From the NCBI GenBank assembly GCA_049724395.1, contig JAUGWO010000031.1:1-64000 (forward strand): a DNA stretch of 64,000 nucleotides. Reading direction: 5' to 3'. The position numbers and the translations under genes were made by a program. Shown here one piece after another: positions 19,375-33,912 of the stretch. The DNA is from Spongospora subterranea f. sp. subterranea. Taxonomy: Eukaryota > Endomyxa: Phytomyxea > Phytomyxea > Plasmodiophorida. The number at the start of each line of letters is the position of its first letter. The first letter of the stretch is position 1. The notes beneath the pieces are model-generated. The model was not told the origin of the DNA and made no database searches. It saw nothing but the letters and a program-made list of their open reading frames with translations.

Positions 19375-20078
19375 ATGGCACTAGAAGGCAACGAACATCC
19401 CGCTGCTGACGATGCGAAACCGGCTGCAGCGCTGCGCAGCCTAGCAAAACGGGTATTGGGTCCCGATTGTGGACATCAATTGCTGGAAAGCTGTGTACGA
19501 CGGCCGGCTAATCCGGTGAACCGGACGTTAAAGCCTAAAAAGAAGAGAGATCCTAATCGAGTAAAGAAAGCGCCTTCAGCATTTCTTCTTTTCTCTCAAG
19601 CAATGAGGCCCATTCTCAAAGAACAGAATCCAGGCCTTTCATTCGGTACGTGAACATGATGACCCATTACATCCGTTTATCTGATTCATCATCCGTTTTA
19701 GGGGATATGGGACGCTTACTTGGCCAAGTTTGGAAGGCTGCAAGTATAGATGAACGAGTTCCCTTTCAGAAAACAGAAGTGCAGCGTACTGTGCAGCAAA
19801 GTTCCGAAGTAGCTGCTGCCGCCATTGTCAGCAATGCTGCCGGGGGACGGCCTGTTCCAGATATTTTCAACTCACTAAGAGGCGTGGTTGTAATGCCTGT
19901 CAAGAGCTGCAGTCTAGAAACGCCCCCTTCAGATAATCTCAATGTAGATATTCCAGATAACCTAGGAATTCCCACATCATTTAAAATGTTTGGCGATGAC
20001 CAATATGAGCGGCCATTCGTCAGGTCTCCAACCTTTGAGTTTTTTGAGACCGAGGGCGACTCCGTGTTCTTCGACTGA
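19375..20078 (+). CDS. Single HMG-box protein
   Basis: Two exons join through a 56-nt intron (19646-19701, GTACGT...TTTTAG). The box reads VKKAPSAFLLFSQAMRPI, ILKEQNPGLSFGDMGRLLG and QVWKAASIDERVPFQ, with the Pro-Ser-Ala-Phe start and the conserved Trp. The intron falls inside the box between LSF and GDMG, a position that restores the fold exactly. The basic stretch before the box (KPKKKRDPNR) may contact DNA. The tail is acidic and Ser/Thr-rich (ETEGDSVFFD end). It is a nuclear DNA-bending protein by family; targets are unknown. The ATG at 19375 is the first in frame. Total about 215 residues. Confidence 0.85.
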
Positions 20079-20339
20079 TGATGTCAGACGCTGTGTCATT
20101 GTCCTCGCTTCGACATTATAATATATATCCTCTATGTACAAATTTATCGATGGAGTTTGCGATATCTTAAATGTAGTATTGCATTTGATAATACAGCCTT
20201 AGGTAAACACCGAGTGTATGCGAGTTGGTTATTTTTTGCAGAAATACGTGCCATCTGATCTCCTTTTTCTGATCGCCAAATCACGCCAGTAGAAATAGTT
20301 AACGAAGCAAAATGTTGACGTTGTTGGCAGCATGATATC

Positions 20340-21300
20340 ATGATGACGGGCAGTCATAATATTATTGACAGTTTGGCGCCATCTCTAATGGGGAGCAATA
20401 TGTCAACAACAACGATGGCTCAGTATGCGGCTAATGAGTTTAATCGTGTGAAATCCGATGCAAGTCGACACTTCCTGGTCAACAGAACCGCAAATGTTGA
20501 GATGTTGACATTTATAGAGTGTTGATTTAGGTGATAAGTGAGGTTGTCCAGATTATACCCCCTCACGCCATCAAGATGACTATCAATCACCTTGGCACAC
20601 TGTTTGCCCTTGACCCCGAGCTCAATGGTTCATCGTTTTGGCTCGCGATCAATTGTCCCATTCACAGCACATATATTTTAATAGGGGAATTTCGTCTAGA
20701 GAACACAAATGATTTCTTGGACACATGCAAACAACGGCAGCAAATATATCAAGCTCAGGACATGGAATCCCATCTTCTAGCTTATTTTTCAATACAGCTA
20801 TGGGCAAATACTGTAGAGAATGACCCAAAGGTTAAAACGCACATATTAAGGGTTGTGCCTTTCCTAACATATCATAATATGATCAGATATTTGCAGATTG
20901 GATCATCTCCATGATTAAATGCAACAGCCGGTATATTGTTTTAGAAGGCGCCGCGAATCATATCGATTCCGGATTCGTCCACAGCGATCATCTCGAGCCT
21001 GTCCTTCGTCTTCTTGCGGTGATGCCCAATAGGTATGATGAAGCTGTCACTGATCTTCGAAAAAAAAGCACAGAAACGGTAAGAGAATGTTGATTGGGAT
21101 AGTGTTTTTTGACGGCTTTGATGTTTTTTTGGCAGAATCCAAACATAAATCCTGATTTAATTTGTTATCAGCATATTCATGGGTTTGCCTGCGATTTTAT
21201 ACAAGGATTCTTAAAGTTGATGCATGAAATCGGGTATACACAAGATATGATCACGGAAGACGATCTGACCGAGTTAAGACCTGAGAGGTGGATTAAATAA
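20340..21300 (+). CDS. Unrecognised four-exon gene
   Basis: Three GT-AG introns of 36, 57 and about 58 nt restore one frame. The joins are RTAN to VISEVVQIIP, then VENDPK to IFADWIISMIK, then KKSTET to NPNINPDLICYQ. The product of about 265 residues is mostly helical by appearance. Motifs are AIKMTINHLGTLFAL, CQYHIHGF-like YQHIHGFACDFIQGF and an acidic end (EDDLTELRPERWIK). No membrane span, signal peptide or known catalytic motif is evident. The clean reading frame after splicing makes a real gene likely. The ATG pair at 20340 is the first start. I do not recognise a family. Confidence 0.7.
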
Positions 21301-21661
21301 AAACTAAGAATCATACCATCAACTGCCATTTGAAGCTGATTGGCGAAACGTCAGCAACAAAATCCATAAGAAAGCGAGAGACTTTAAAGATAATTGAGTT
21401 GTTTCTTTTCAGACAACAATTTATTAACCCAGGGCTATACACACTTTGCCAAATTCAAGATGGTATACAAAAACGACATGATTTCGTGTAGGATTTGAGC
21501 CTACATTCACAAATTGTTGATATTCTGCTGATTTCTTGAATTTTAAATCAAACCATAGACTTAAGTTTGAAACGTATTTGAAAGCCACTTCAGTTTTGCG
21601 AGGTCTTCTTCCTCCTCAAATGTAAAAACTAAGAGAGCGTGCTTTCATCGACAAAAAGACT
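21301..21661. other. Intergenic region
   Basis: AT-rich stretch between two plus-strand genes with several aataa/ttaaat signals, probably the 3' end of the upstream transcript. No gene seen. Confidence 0.35.
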
Positions 21662-22166
21662 ATGCGATCGACCTCGAGACTGGCGAGCCCCCTCCGTTTG
21701 CCTCCATCTTCCCTGAGCCAACCGGAAGCCAAGGAGTTCAAACGGTTTGTCACCGAAATGCACGTCCCCTGCAACAGCTTCAGTCTCGGTACGCCGATGA
21801 CGCAGCTTACCAAGAAGGTAGCGGAAGTAGAAAAACTGGTATTAGCTCCAGTTGCATATTCAACATCGGCTGAAACCTGTGAGCTTATTGAGAGCGAAAG
21901 TGAATCTGACTTTACAAACCATTGTCTGCACTGGAACGCGATAGCCCACAGGTCGATAATTCGGAAAATAAGGTAAATCTGATTACGGGTCGTCTCAACT
22001 CAGGTTAAGATCAATATAGCCACCATGATACTCCCAAGAATCGCAAACGCAAGATCAGGCCCCGACTGCAGATACTCCTACTAGCGCGTTGGCAAAGCTG
22101 CAGGAACTTGCCACCAATTTTATCTATTCAAGCAAATTTGAGAAATCAGTACTCCAGGATCATTAG
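21662..22166 (+). CDS. Possible small two-exon protein, unknown
   Basis: The first exon from the ATG at 21662 encodes about 100 residues: a Ser/Pro/Arg-rich start, LSQPEAKEFKRFVTEMHVP, and an acidic ESESESDF patch. A second open stretch (from about 22043, ESQTQDQAPTADTPTSALAK then LQELATNFIYSSKFEKSV, stop at 22166) follows a possible intron beginning GTAAAT at 21975. The exact join does not resolve cleanly. Composition suggests a phosphorylated, partly disordered protein. No family recognised. Confidence 0.4.
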
Positions 22167-23999
22167 CCTGTGTTGAATAGCAGAAAAGAAGAGCCCTGGG
22201 AAAGCTAAGAAAAAAAAATCGACAAAAATCCTTGCACAACCTACCAGTCTTATCAACATTCCAATAACACGGTTATTTGACGTCATTTTGATGGTGAACC
22301 TGATAAGTAGTGCACGGATTCTCATCAATATGTTTTCTTTAGTAGGTCTCCTAGGTCTCTTCTTCTCTGCAATTTGACACATTTCAGAGAGTATGAAAGG
22401 AGTGCTTTGGAAACATCGAGTTAGGGTAAAATCATCGACTTGTGGTCGTAACGGTCCTTCGGTAATTGGGTTTTATCCAGTTTTGTGCAATGAATTGAGA
22501 GATCCTCACCTTCGAGTAAGGTGTCAGTTGAGTTCCCCTTGTGCAATGAATTGAAGAATTTTCGACGTTCAAGTGGAGCGTCAATTAGCGGTCGACCCCG
22601 CGATTCTCTTTCTTCGGCGTTCGGAATGCGCTAACCAACATTCTCGATAAAAGCTTCCCATCGTTCTGGAACACGTAAGATGTTCGTCATCAGTGCGACG
22701 AACGAAATTACGGCACTACCATATACCATATAAAACAGAACGACAAACCTGTGGTCATTTTCACTGAGGCGGAGAGCACCAACACAATGGGATTTTTCTT
22801 AGCAATCTGGTAGTAAATCCAGTGCACCAACACGATGGGGTTGCTCCCTTTTCTTGTCAAAGTCGTTGTCCAGACTTTGGTGTGGTTTAAGATCAGATAG
22901 GCAACGCGCTCCTTCAGCTAACCAAGCAGCAAACCACGGCCTCTCCTTTGAATACCGGTCCTGAATAAGATGAGTTGTGGACATGTTATATACAATGAAC
23001 AGGTTGCAAACCAGTACAATTTGATGCCTTCCTTGAACGCTTGCTGCATTGGTTCGTTAACTGCTTCGATATGACTTGAAGATCGCCCCCATTATTACGA
23101 CCAACAGTCGTGTAATCGCGGTCATTCGCTGCGCGCACCTTACAGCCTTTGATCATTGAAATAGCAACCTTTTTCAGAAGTAAAAATTTGATTGCTTCCT
23201 TCAAGGCTTGGAGCGTGGAATTCAGGTAGCTTTTTGTTTACACACATGGTATGCTAACAAAAGTTGCACACCTGAAATAGGATGCAGCTTCAATGATAAA
23301 AGGATGCAAGGTGCATTTTGATTGTTCAGCGCTGGGAATTGACCGCCATCGTCGTGATGATGTGGACACATTCTGAAGTTAGTTACCGAATCAGTTAACG
23401 AACTAATGCAAACAACCAAAGTGTTCGGGCTCTCAGCCTTAATGACATATGCAGCCAATAGTGAACTGGACGTACGTGACCACCAGCTGGGCTTTGATGT
23501 TCGGTATAGTATTGCCATTGCCAACAACCAAAGAGTCAACGACTCAAAGCCCATGGCGCACCCCCGGCCTCATTTGTCGCTGGGTGCGCAGCCCCGCCTG
23601 TCGTGCATCACTCTGTCACTGGTACCACTGTGGGTGTAACACCCATCTGCCGTGTATTCACTTTCGATAAATATCGGTCGAGATCATTGTTAAACGTCGT
23701 ATATACGTTAATTGGAAGTGCTCGTTCTAGTGCAAAGCTTACAATGATGGACTCAGAAGATCAGGTTCAAACCTATGTAACTACGAGTTTTACTGGATTC
23801 CTCAAAAAATGGATCTATAGATGATGATGTTCGCGAACTTTTTCGGTTTCGGTTGTTTTCTGCTGATAATGTCGTATCATTTCGCATCCGCCGCCGCCAA
23901 GAACAAGTGGTAAAACATGAAATGTACAAACCACGGCATATAAACTATAATCAATTGCTGAAAAAGTTTTTTAGTGTCGGATTAATATAAAATAATTTA
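22167..23999. other. Unassigned 1.8-kb region, possible degenerate repeat
   Basis: I find no conserved domain. Minus-strand pieces such as VVLFYMVYGSAVISFVALMT and WEAFIENVG (22630-22760) and ERPWFAAWLAEGARCL (22860-22960) look protein-like but are separated by stops. Imperfect local repeats occur: gtgcaatgaattgagagatc and a near copy 55 bases later, and caccaacacaatgggat/caccaacacgatgggg at 22778 and 22825. It may be a decayed mobile element or host pseudogene of a family I do not recognise. Confidence 0.35.
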
Positions 24000-26577
<2,578 letters not shown>

Positions 26578-26708
26578 TTGGTCAAAGCAGGAAAAATCGG
26601 TCTATCGGATCAACTTACAGGTCCGTGGCGGATTCCGGGAATTCCGCACAGACCTGCCTTCCTGACGTCCAACGAAATCAATATTGCAGAGGGATAAATG
26701 CGAATATT

Positions 26709-27708
26709 TTACTTTGTCCATTGAAGTTTTCTGGATAATTCTTCCAAGTCGTGAACGATCATGAATTCAGCTGGAAGGCCTCGATTAGGAATCTCCGTTT
26801 GCATAAACTTGAACCGTTTCGCGTTGACGTCTTCGCATGGTCGTGGGCCTAATGATTTTGCCTGACAATATTCAACCTTGACTATCTGTACACCTCCAGT
26901 CCTGATAGCGACGGTTGCACTGTAGTTATTGTAGTGACCAATCGCCATCTTGATGCCGCCAAGCCACATCTCTTTGAGGATGACAGGAATAAGTCCTGTC
27001 ATTGACCCTAATGGGGCATCATCATCAGACGCTATCAGCCCTAACTCTTCAACCCAATGACTTCCTGGTTCACAGTTATTATCGTGGGCAACATATTCCG
27101 CTAGTTTTTTCGCGGCAATGACGTCTTTGCTTTCATCCTGTCTTAACGCCACCTCTGCAGCAGCGGTATCACATTCGGCTAGAAAGCACAGAATCTCTGG
27201 ATACTTATCCGCTAAGAAATATTCGATCAGTTTCTCGGAAATCCCGTTTAAGCTTGACATGTCGTTATCTCGTATTGCACGAGTAATTCTCTGTCCTTGA
27301 ATAAAGTCGAGCGAACGATATGGTATACATTATAATAGCCGACAAATAATCTCCTTTAGATGATAACAATGCCGCGCTTCTCGATGTCATTTGCGGCCAA
27401 AAACCATTGGTCATCAGTTCGATTTGTTCTTGGGCTGTGTGCCCGCCCATCGATAGACTGATGAGCTCATATTTACTCATTTGATCGGCAATAAGCTTGA
27501 CAGCTCCAGCATTTGGAGGCTGGTCAGGTCTTCGAGAACTATCAAGATGCTGAACATAACAGCCTAATGGAAGACTCATCGGTATGAACGAATGGGTGAC
27601 TTCCAATGCGTCAAGGTTTGCGTCAATGGATGACCTTGACCTCCAAAAACAGCGCAAATAGGTGACACAAAAACACCCAATATACTCTTGAGTGTATGTT
27701 TCATACAT
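26709..27708 (-). CDS. Unknown soluble protein, exon join unresolved
   Basis: Two minus-strand open stretches (27708-27265 and 27290-26709) read as one protein: MSLPLGCYVQHLDSS, LIADQMSKYELISLSMGG, MTSRSAALLSSKGDYL, then QRITRAIRDNDMSSLNG, IEYFLADKYPEILCFLAE and a long tail to DLEELSRKLQWTK. The region 27265-27330 must hold a short intron or an indel, because the candidate GT-AG joins do not restore the second frame. No signal peptide or membrane segment is obvious. The middle resembles helical-repeat proteins, but I do not recognise the family. It lies immediately downstream of NVL's start, divergently arranged. Confidence 0.5.
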
Positions 27709-27734
27709 AAATAGCTTGATAATCGGCAGGTTTC

Positions 27735-28248
27735 AAAATTTATTTGTTGTAACTTCATCATGATCAGCTTTATGAAGTTCCTATCGGCTCTTCTCTCCTC
27801 CTCCAGCCTGTCATCCCTAGCCTGCCGAGCTTCTTCAAGTTTTGTCTTTCTTGAGTCCCTCTCTCATCTGTACTCCAAACCTCGCTCATGCTGTTTCGTT
27901 TCCATCATCAGCACCAATGATAAGAGGTTGTCTGTCCCCGGATTTTGCAAAAGGTTTTCAATCGCCTGGTCCAATTTTGGACGCATTGCCGCCGTTTGCG
28001 ACATTGTTGACGGAGAGGGTTTCAAGGTGGTTGGATTGGTCAACCGGCGTGTCATGTCGATCAGCTGGTTGGGAGTTCTGCCCAACCTGTTGCATGCTCT
28101 CGCGGGCGCAACAAGGGCAGCGCCGAAACCACTGGGGGACACGAATTATCTGGTCGCTTTCCTGAACCTCTTGATCCCAGCCGCGCTTTGTCGACACCAA
28201 ATCTAAGTCTGAAACGGGATTTGTGTCATTGAATTTGAGTGTTCGCAC
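27735..28248 (-). CDS. Possible coiled-coil protein ending in charged helix, perhaps transposon-derived
   Basis: From 28248 the minus strand encodes VSDLDLVSTKRGWDQEVQ, and in another frame LDQAIENLLQNPGTDNLL followed by SLVLMMETKQHERGLEYR and, after a further shift, ERDSRKTKLEEARQARDD, RLEEERRADRNFIKLI. This ends in a charged helix of the kind found at the end of transposon Myb proteins. Three frames are involved and no introns are certain. It could be a degraded Harbinger accessory gene or a real multi-exon gene. Low certainty. Confidence 0.35.
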
Positions 28249-28374
28249 AAATTGCGTTTGCGCGGTTTTTGAAAGTCACCCAACTCGCACAACAAGCCCG
28301 ACGAACGAGCGCTCAACACTGCGGCCAACGGGCAAACACAATTCTGATTTTAACGTATCTATCATTTTTCGACA

Positions 28375-30153
28375 TTATTGGAATGTTTTGAATAATTCTC
28401 GCCCAATTAACATTCTGCGTATTTCGCTTGTTCCGGCTCCAATTTCGTATAACTTTGCATCACGTAATATCCTGAAAAACAGCAAAATTCCATATTTTTG
28501 AAATTAGGTAAAAAGAGCATTAGTACCTTCCAGTTGGGAATTCGTTCGTATAACCGTTTCCACCCAGAGCTTGAATCGCCTGAAGTGCGACTTGAGTTGC
28601 ACTCTCAGCAGTATAGAGTATAGTTGCAGCACAATCGGCACGAGATACGTGCCCAGCGTCACATGCCCGTGCTGTAGAGTAAGCCATCGCTCTGCATGCA
28701 CATAACGAAGCATACATATCAGCTAATTTTCCTTGCATTAACTACAGGAACATTTAATGGGGAAAAAGCAAATTCATGCTCGCTGCGCAAACCTGAAATT
28801 GTCCAATGGGTTTTCCGAATTGTTCCCTGTCATGAACATATGGAATTACAATATCCATCGCCGCTTGCATTAACCTAGCGAATATTAAATTGCTAACTCA
28901 GCACTTTTGGTACTTTGTACTCACCCTAACGGACCACCCGATAGTACAAGTCTTTCGAAATCTAATCCACTCATCAAGACCTCGACTCCTTTATCAACAA
29001 ACATAAGCGCATTCATATTTTAAACCTATTAGCAATAATCACCTTGGTTCAGCTCTCCAAGCAAATTAGATTTCGGAATGCGGCAATCCTCGAAGACGAG
29101 CTCACAGGTGTTCGATCCACGCATTCCCAACTTGTCGAGCTTTGAGGAAGTTGTGAACCCTTCAGTGTCCTAAGCCATATAAATGATGTATGTAGGTATA
29201 CAAACAAACTTCTCGCTGAACCTTTTCAACAAGGAACGCACTTATGCCTCTGGATTTGGATTTAGGATCAGTTTTGGCATACACAATGAGAACATTGGCG
29301 TCAGGACCATTGGTAATCCACATCTTGTTCCCATTCAAAATGAAAGAATCTCCATCAACATCCGCACGTATGCTCATGGATACCACATCCGAACCCGAGC
29401 CTATGGGTATTGATGACAACCTCGGTTTTCAAAGACAGGCTAATAAGTGTTTACCTGATTCCGACATGGCCAATGCGCCCACAAATTCACCACTTACTAG
29501 CTTGGGAACTGCAGTTGAACAGACTAATGTAAATATGATGTCAAGTTTTGCTTTTGAAAATTCTTTACGGTGTGCTTCTTTTTGCTGTTCATTTCCCCAA
29601 CGAGCTAACTGATTCACGCAAAGATTTGAATGAGCCGCATAAGATAGTCCAACCGAACCCGATGCCCTGCTAATCTCCTCTGTCACAAGAACATGCTCCA
29701 GATATCCCAAACCTAGTCCCCCATATTCCTAAACTTGACCATTATTTTGAAACTCCAAACAACATAGCAGTCAACGATTACGGCACTCAACCTGAGGTGC
29801 AGTCACTCCCAGCAGGCCAAACTCTCCCATTTTTAGCCACAATTCCTGTCAGATTACAGTCAATAATAGAGGAAAAATCGAATACAGCAAATATGAGTAC
29901 GTTGGGAAACTCATTCTTTGCATCGATATTGGCAGCCAAGGGAGCTATTTCATGTTTGCAAAATTCTTCAACGCCTTCTCTAAGCTATAAAAAATGATAT
30001 TGAGCACAGTGCGATTTGACAAAGGAGGTCAAAACAGCTTAGTACCTGTTGCTGAGCTTCTGTAAATCCAGAAATATTGTTTCCCAGATATGTGGATGAC
30101 CTTCTCCTGCTGTGGTTAATCAAACGCCATACGCTCGAACGGATGATGGACAT
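28375..30153 (-). CDS. IVD: Isovaleryl-CoA dehydrogenase (mitochondrial leucine catabolism)
   Basis: IVD is a FAD flavoprotein that oxidises isovaleryl-CoA and passes electrons to ETF in the mitochondrial matrix. The start at 30153 gives a basic Ser/Arg-rich presequence ([15 protein letters not shown]). Introns of about 50-65 nt join [84 protein letters not shown], then [33 protein letters not shown] contains the catalytic Glu position characteristic of IVD within the acyl-CoA dehydrogenase family. The end is [37 protein letters not shown], stop at 28375. All expected regions are present with about 8-9 exons. Confidence 0.94.
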
Positions 30154-30653
30154 GAGCGAACAACTATCTGGAGAGTCAAACAGTGAACAGCACAAAGGTA
30201 CAAGGCCACAAGTGGTTCCCCATCACGCGCTCCTTTTCTTCACTTAAACAGTGTCCCGGACTAGACTGTAATGGTGACCACACTACACAAGCCACAAAGT
30301 ACAGTTCCCGAGAAGAAAAAATCAGTCAAACGGTTGTAGGTTTAGTCAGGTGCAGCAGACAATCAGCTGCAAGTTCACGAGGCAGCAGGTATCACATACT
30401 GTGTTAGAAAAAACGGAATGTTTTTAGTGCTTGAACTGTTCCCTAGACTGTTCGAGTTTTAGTCGGTCAATAACAGCATCATGAATGGTTCGAGTATACG
30501 ACAGATAACGTGCATCAACCGTAAAATCAGGCCGTTTGTGATTATCAAACAGTCGCCAAGTGCGTCGAGCTTCAATCAAAATATGTGCTCTGCACTGAAA
30601 ATTGAACTCCGAGAAATCCAAGAGATAGGAAACCTTAGTTCAATTTATAGTGA
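30154..30653. other. IVD 5' region and a possible orphan exon
   Basis: Between IVD and the M13 gene a minus-strand stretch 30424-30598 is open and reads CRAHILIEARRTWRLFDN, then YLSYTRTIHDAVIDRLKLEQ to a stop. It begins after an intron-like acceptor (aattttcag at 30599-30607) but no start exon is visible in the 50 bases available before the M13 stop. It may be a small gene with an overlapping first exon or a fortuitous frame. Confidence 0.3.
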
Positions 30654-32895
30654 TTAATCAGATTTCAAGTTTTTGTCCTGGTCGGTCTTCCATAGATCAC
30701 ATTTCTTGATCGGGTTCATTGGTGTACCGGGCTTACAGGAGAATGCTGAACCAAATAGTTGTGAGTTGGCAATGACTGCATTAACCCTAACCCTGGACGG
30801 TGGGTGGGGATTTGTTTGAGATAGGAGCGACTCGAATTCGGGCCGGGATCGCGAGCAAAATACCTGCCCATATGATAGAAAGTATAGTTGCCTAAGAGAG
30901 AGTTCTGACATCATCAATTGCTGGGTCTGAGCACTAATATTTTTGTTGGCAAATGCTAGCAGAGCATGTAAACCAATGTCAACAGCGCCATTATCCTGAC
31001 AATTGCAAGATTGAGTTCCATACCAAAATCAGTTCTAGACCTGTACCGCAATATTCTCTCCCATTGTAGTATTTCCGTTTACTTTGCTATCGGTGCGATT
31101 TTCGATGGCAGGGAACTTTGAGTATTGATCCGCATAACATTGTAAACGGCGTTTGAACTCTCCCTCAACAGGGGCTGGCCACCATTTCTCTATTCCTCCA
31201 TATTGATTAAATTGGCTCCCTGTCGTAGAAGATTGACTAATTTGTTCGTTGAGTTAAGAGGAATTACCTTTATCATCGAACCCGTGTACCAACTCATGGC
31301 TCATCGCAAACCCAATCCCTCCGAAGTTCATAGCCAATGGGTAATCATAGCTAAAGAATGGCTTTTGTAAAATGCCTGCTGGAAATGTGATCGAGTTCGT
31401 TGTCTATGCACATAAAAAGTCACTTCTCGAGGTATGGCAAATAATCAAATGTGCTGTCCTCATACAGGGTTGTAGAATGCATTAACAGTATCGACCGGTT
31501 GCGTCCATTTCCTTCTGTCAACCGGCTCCGATAGCGACTTGACTTTTGATTTCCAGCGCAGCTGCCGCAAGATGAATACATTCTCAAGAAAAGGCTGTTC
31601 TCGCGTGATAGGAACAGAAGCGGTAGTGGTATCCCATGTATCTGGATATCCCACTAGTTGCTCAATATTCTTTACTTTTTCTTGAGCCTTGGCTCTTGTG
31701 TTAGTGTCCATCCACCCTAACTCCCCCAATATATCCGAGAAAGCATCCTGCAGACTTTTCAGGATCGTTTTGGCCAAATCTCGCCCCGTACGAGACAGCA
31801 CTTTTTGAACGAACACCTTTCCAATGCTTTCTCCGACAAGTTCATTTGTTGTCTGAACGCACACCTCCCACCGTTCCTTGTTTTCTTCCTTACCCGCTAT
31901 CGTCTTGCCAAAGAAATCAAATGCGGATTTCGCGAACGCTTGAGGAAGCAAACTGGACAGGGATGAAATTAATCTCAATTTCAGTGCGTCTCGTAGATCT
32001 TGTATTGGAGTTGATTGTATAACCGCAGTGATGTTCCGGATCCGATCCAGTTGGTTCACCAGAATCATATCCGCTGATATTCCAGCAGAATCAAAAAACG
32101 ATCTCCAGTCCAACCCATTCGTATCTATGATCAGTTGGCCAATGCTCCTTTTCATTTCGCCTGCGTCTGCTCCCTTGCCCCTTGTCGTTTTGCGACTTCT
32201 CAATTGCCATGCCGCTATATTCTTTTCAATCTGGATGATTCTGTCAGCGGACTGATCGGGGTTCGATTCGCCAAGAAGAGTCCCAATACACCAGATACAT
32301 ATCGGCGATAGGGTTCGAGTTTGCAGTTTTTCCCATCACGATAATCATTGAGGTTTTTCATGACTAAACCTGATCCACTAATCGACGTGATGTATTGACG
32401 GGGATCGCGCTTATCAACAACAATGTCGATTTTGAAGAAGGATGGACAGCCAATCTGGTGCATTCGCCCCGATATAAACATGATATCCTCTATTTTCTGG
32501 GCTTGATCAATATCCTGCAATATCAGTTGCAGTGATGGAATATTTAAACCCAGGCATTCTATAGCGTCCGCGTCCATACATGAACCATACATCACTTGAA
32601 CCGACGGATCCACTTCGTCGGATGACACGATGTCTTTGAGTAGTTTCATATTGCTATCGGCCGTGGCCGTAAACGATCTCGATACTTTAGATTTAGAACC
32701 GTCCATATCCTTGTTGTTGTTTATCCACCCACCACATGCATACTCATAAAAGTCCACACATGGGTCGACCGTTGCGTTCATGGTCGCCCGAATGTTGCTC
32801 TCATACTGATCATACGATGATGGGCGGCTCAATCCGTCACCACCATAAATCATACACACAATGATAACCATGGTCAGCATTACCATCCGTATCAT
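30654..32895 (-). CDS. M13 (neprilysin/ECE-like) zinc metallopeptidase
   Basis: M13 enzymes are membrane-anchored or secreted ectopeptidases that cleave small peptides. The N-terminus ([18 protein letters not shown]) is a signal peptide or anchor. Next comes [15 protein letters not shown], the M13 N-domain signature. Middle segments [10 protein letters not shown] and [19 protein letters not shown] are typical. The catalytic region follows an intron: [21 protein letters not shown] (HEXXH with following DDKG), then after an intron [17 protein letters not shown] with the third zinc-ligand Glu. The end is [18 protein letters not shown] and KKCDLW, as in the family. About four introns of about 50-70 nt. 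All catalytic residues seem to be present, so a functional enzyme is likely. It is the third minus-strand gene in a row after NVL and IVD, without functional relation. Confidence 0.92.
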
Positions 32896-33128
32896 TTCAA
32901 AAATACGCTATCAGAGATTCTGAAAAGGTTGTGGACAATTTAAATGTTAGCGTTGACTCATTGCCACCGGAAACATAGGAAAGTGTTGTGTATTAAGGTT
33001 CCAAAATCAAGATATAGGCGAATCTTCACTAATAGGCCTGACTTCTGTGTTACGATTAACCCTTGTAGGTCTGCTGCTCATAGCTTCTAGCTAATACCAA
33101 CGATCAACAAAAGACAGCACAAACGGAG
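32896..33128. other. Short intergenic region
   Basis: Spacer between the M13 gene start and the end of the coiled-coil gene. No feature recognised. Confidence 0.3.
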
Positions 33129-33743
33129 CTAGTTTACCGTCTGCCTTGTTTTGATCATATCATGTATATCGCGTATTGATTGCTCTAATGCCAATACGCG
33201 ATTGATACGGCTCCTCTCAAAGGCACTCTCCATAGAGGCCTGGCGAGATAGCATATTCTGTAACGATGTGATCCGTGAGAACACCTCGTTACGCCTATCA
33301 TCTAGTGATCGTAACGCCTCCTGTGCTGCATCAATCATTATCCTCACACGGGCAAAGTCCTGTAGTTGTGCTGATATCAAAGCCGGATCAGCCTCGTCTT
33401 CTGGCTCCCCTGCCAACTCGCGTCGCGTTCCTGCCGTTGTCCGGTTGTTGCCCAGCCGGTCGACCAGGTATCGCAATTGGCATATCTCATGACTTACCGT
33501 ATCGATGTCCTCTTGAATGGTACCGTATACCCGGGTAAGATCTCTCCTCGCTTCTAACAGCTCTTGGACGCGCACGACAACGCGTCTCTCAGCCATACTG
33601 TCATCGTTATTTGTAAAGCCATTTCCATCAGATAAAATATCACGCATTTCGTTTTGGTAGGTGATCAACTGGGCTTGTAATGATGATTCAGACGGCATTG
33701 TTCGAAGTTGACGTTGAGCACTAGTCTCAACTAAGCGAACCAT
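33129..33743 (-). CDS. Coiled-coil protein, unknown
   Basis: A single uninterrupted frame from the ATG at 33743 encodes about 204 residues, nearly all predicted helix: VRVQELLEARRDLTRVYG, IDTVSHEICQLRYLVDRL, ISAQLQDFARVRIMIDAA and LEQSIRDIHDMIKT. A weakly hydrophobic extension upstream (IVIVILVI) is open but begins only with GTG, so a signal peptide would need an unseen exon. No catalytic motif. Possible structural or scaffold protein; family unknown. Confidence 0.6.
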   Translation of the reverse strand: MVRLVETSAQRQLRTMPSESSLQAQLITYQNEMRDILSDGNGFTNNDDSMAERRVVVRVQELLEARRDLTRVYGTIQEDIDTVSHEICQLRYLVDRLGNNRTTAGTRRELAGEPEDEADPALISAQLQDFARVRIMIDAAQEALRSLDDRRNEVFSRITSLQNMLSRQASMESAFERSRINRVLALEQSIRDIHDMIKTRQTVN

Positions 33744-33912
33744 AATGACGAGGATAACTATCACTATCTAACGCCGTGAATAATCAATGTTCGACGTTTC
33801 TGCATGTGGCAGAAGCGATCAAGATATAAATTAATAGGATACGCGTGCCTAATTAGTACCCCAGGGAAAATTCGAATCATGCAGTGACCGAGCAAGGATC
33901 GGCAAAATTCTG

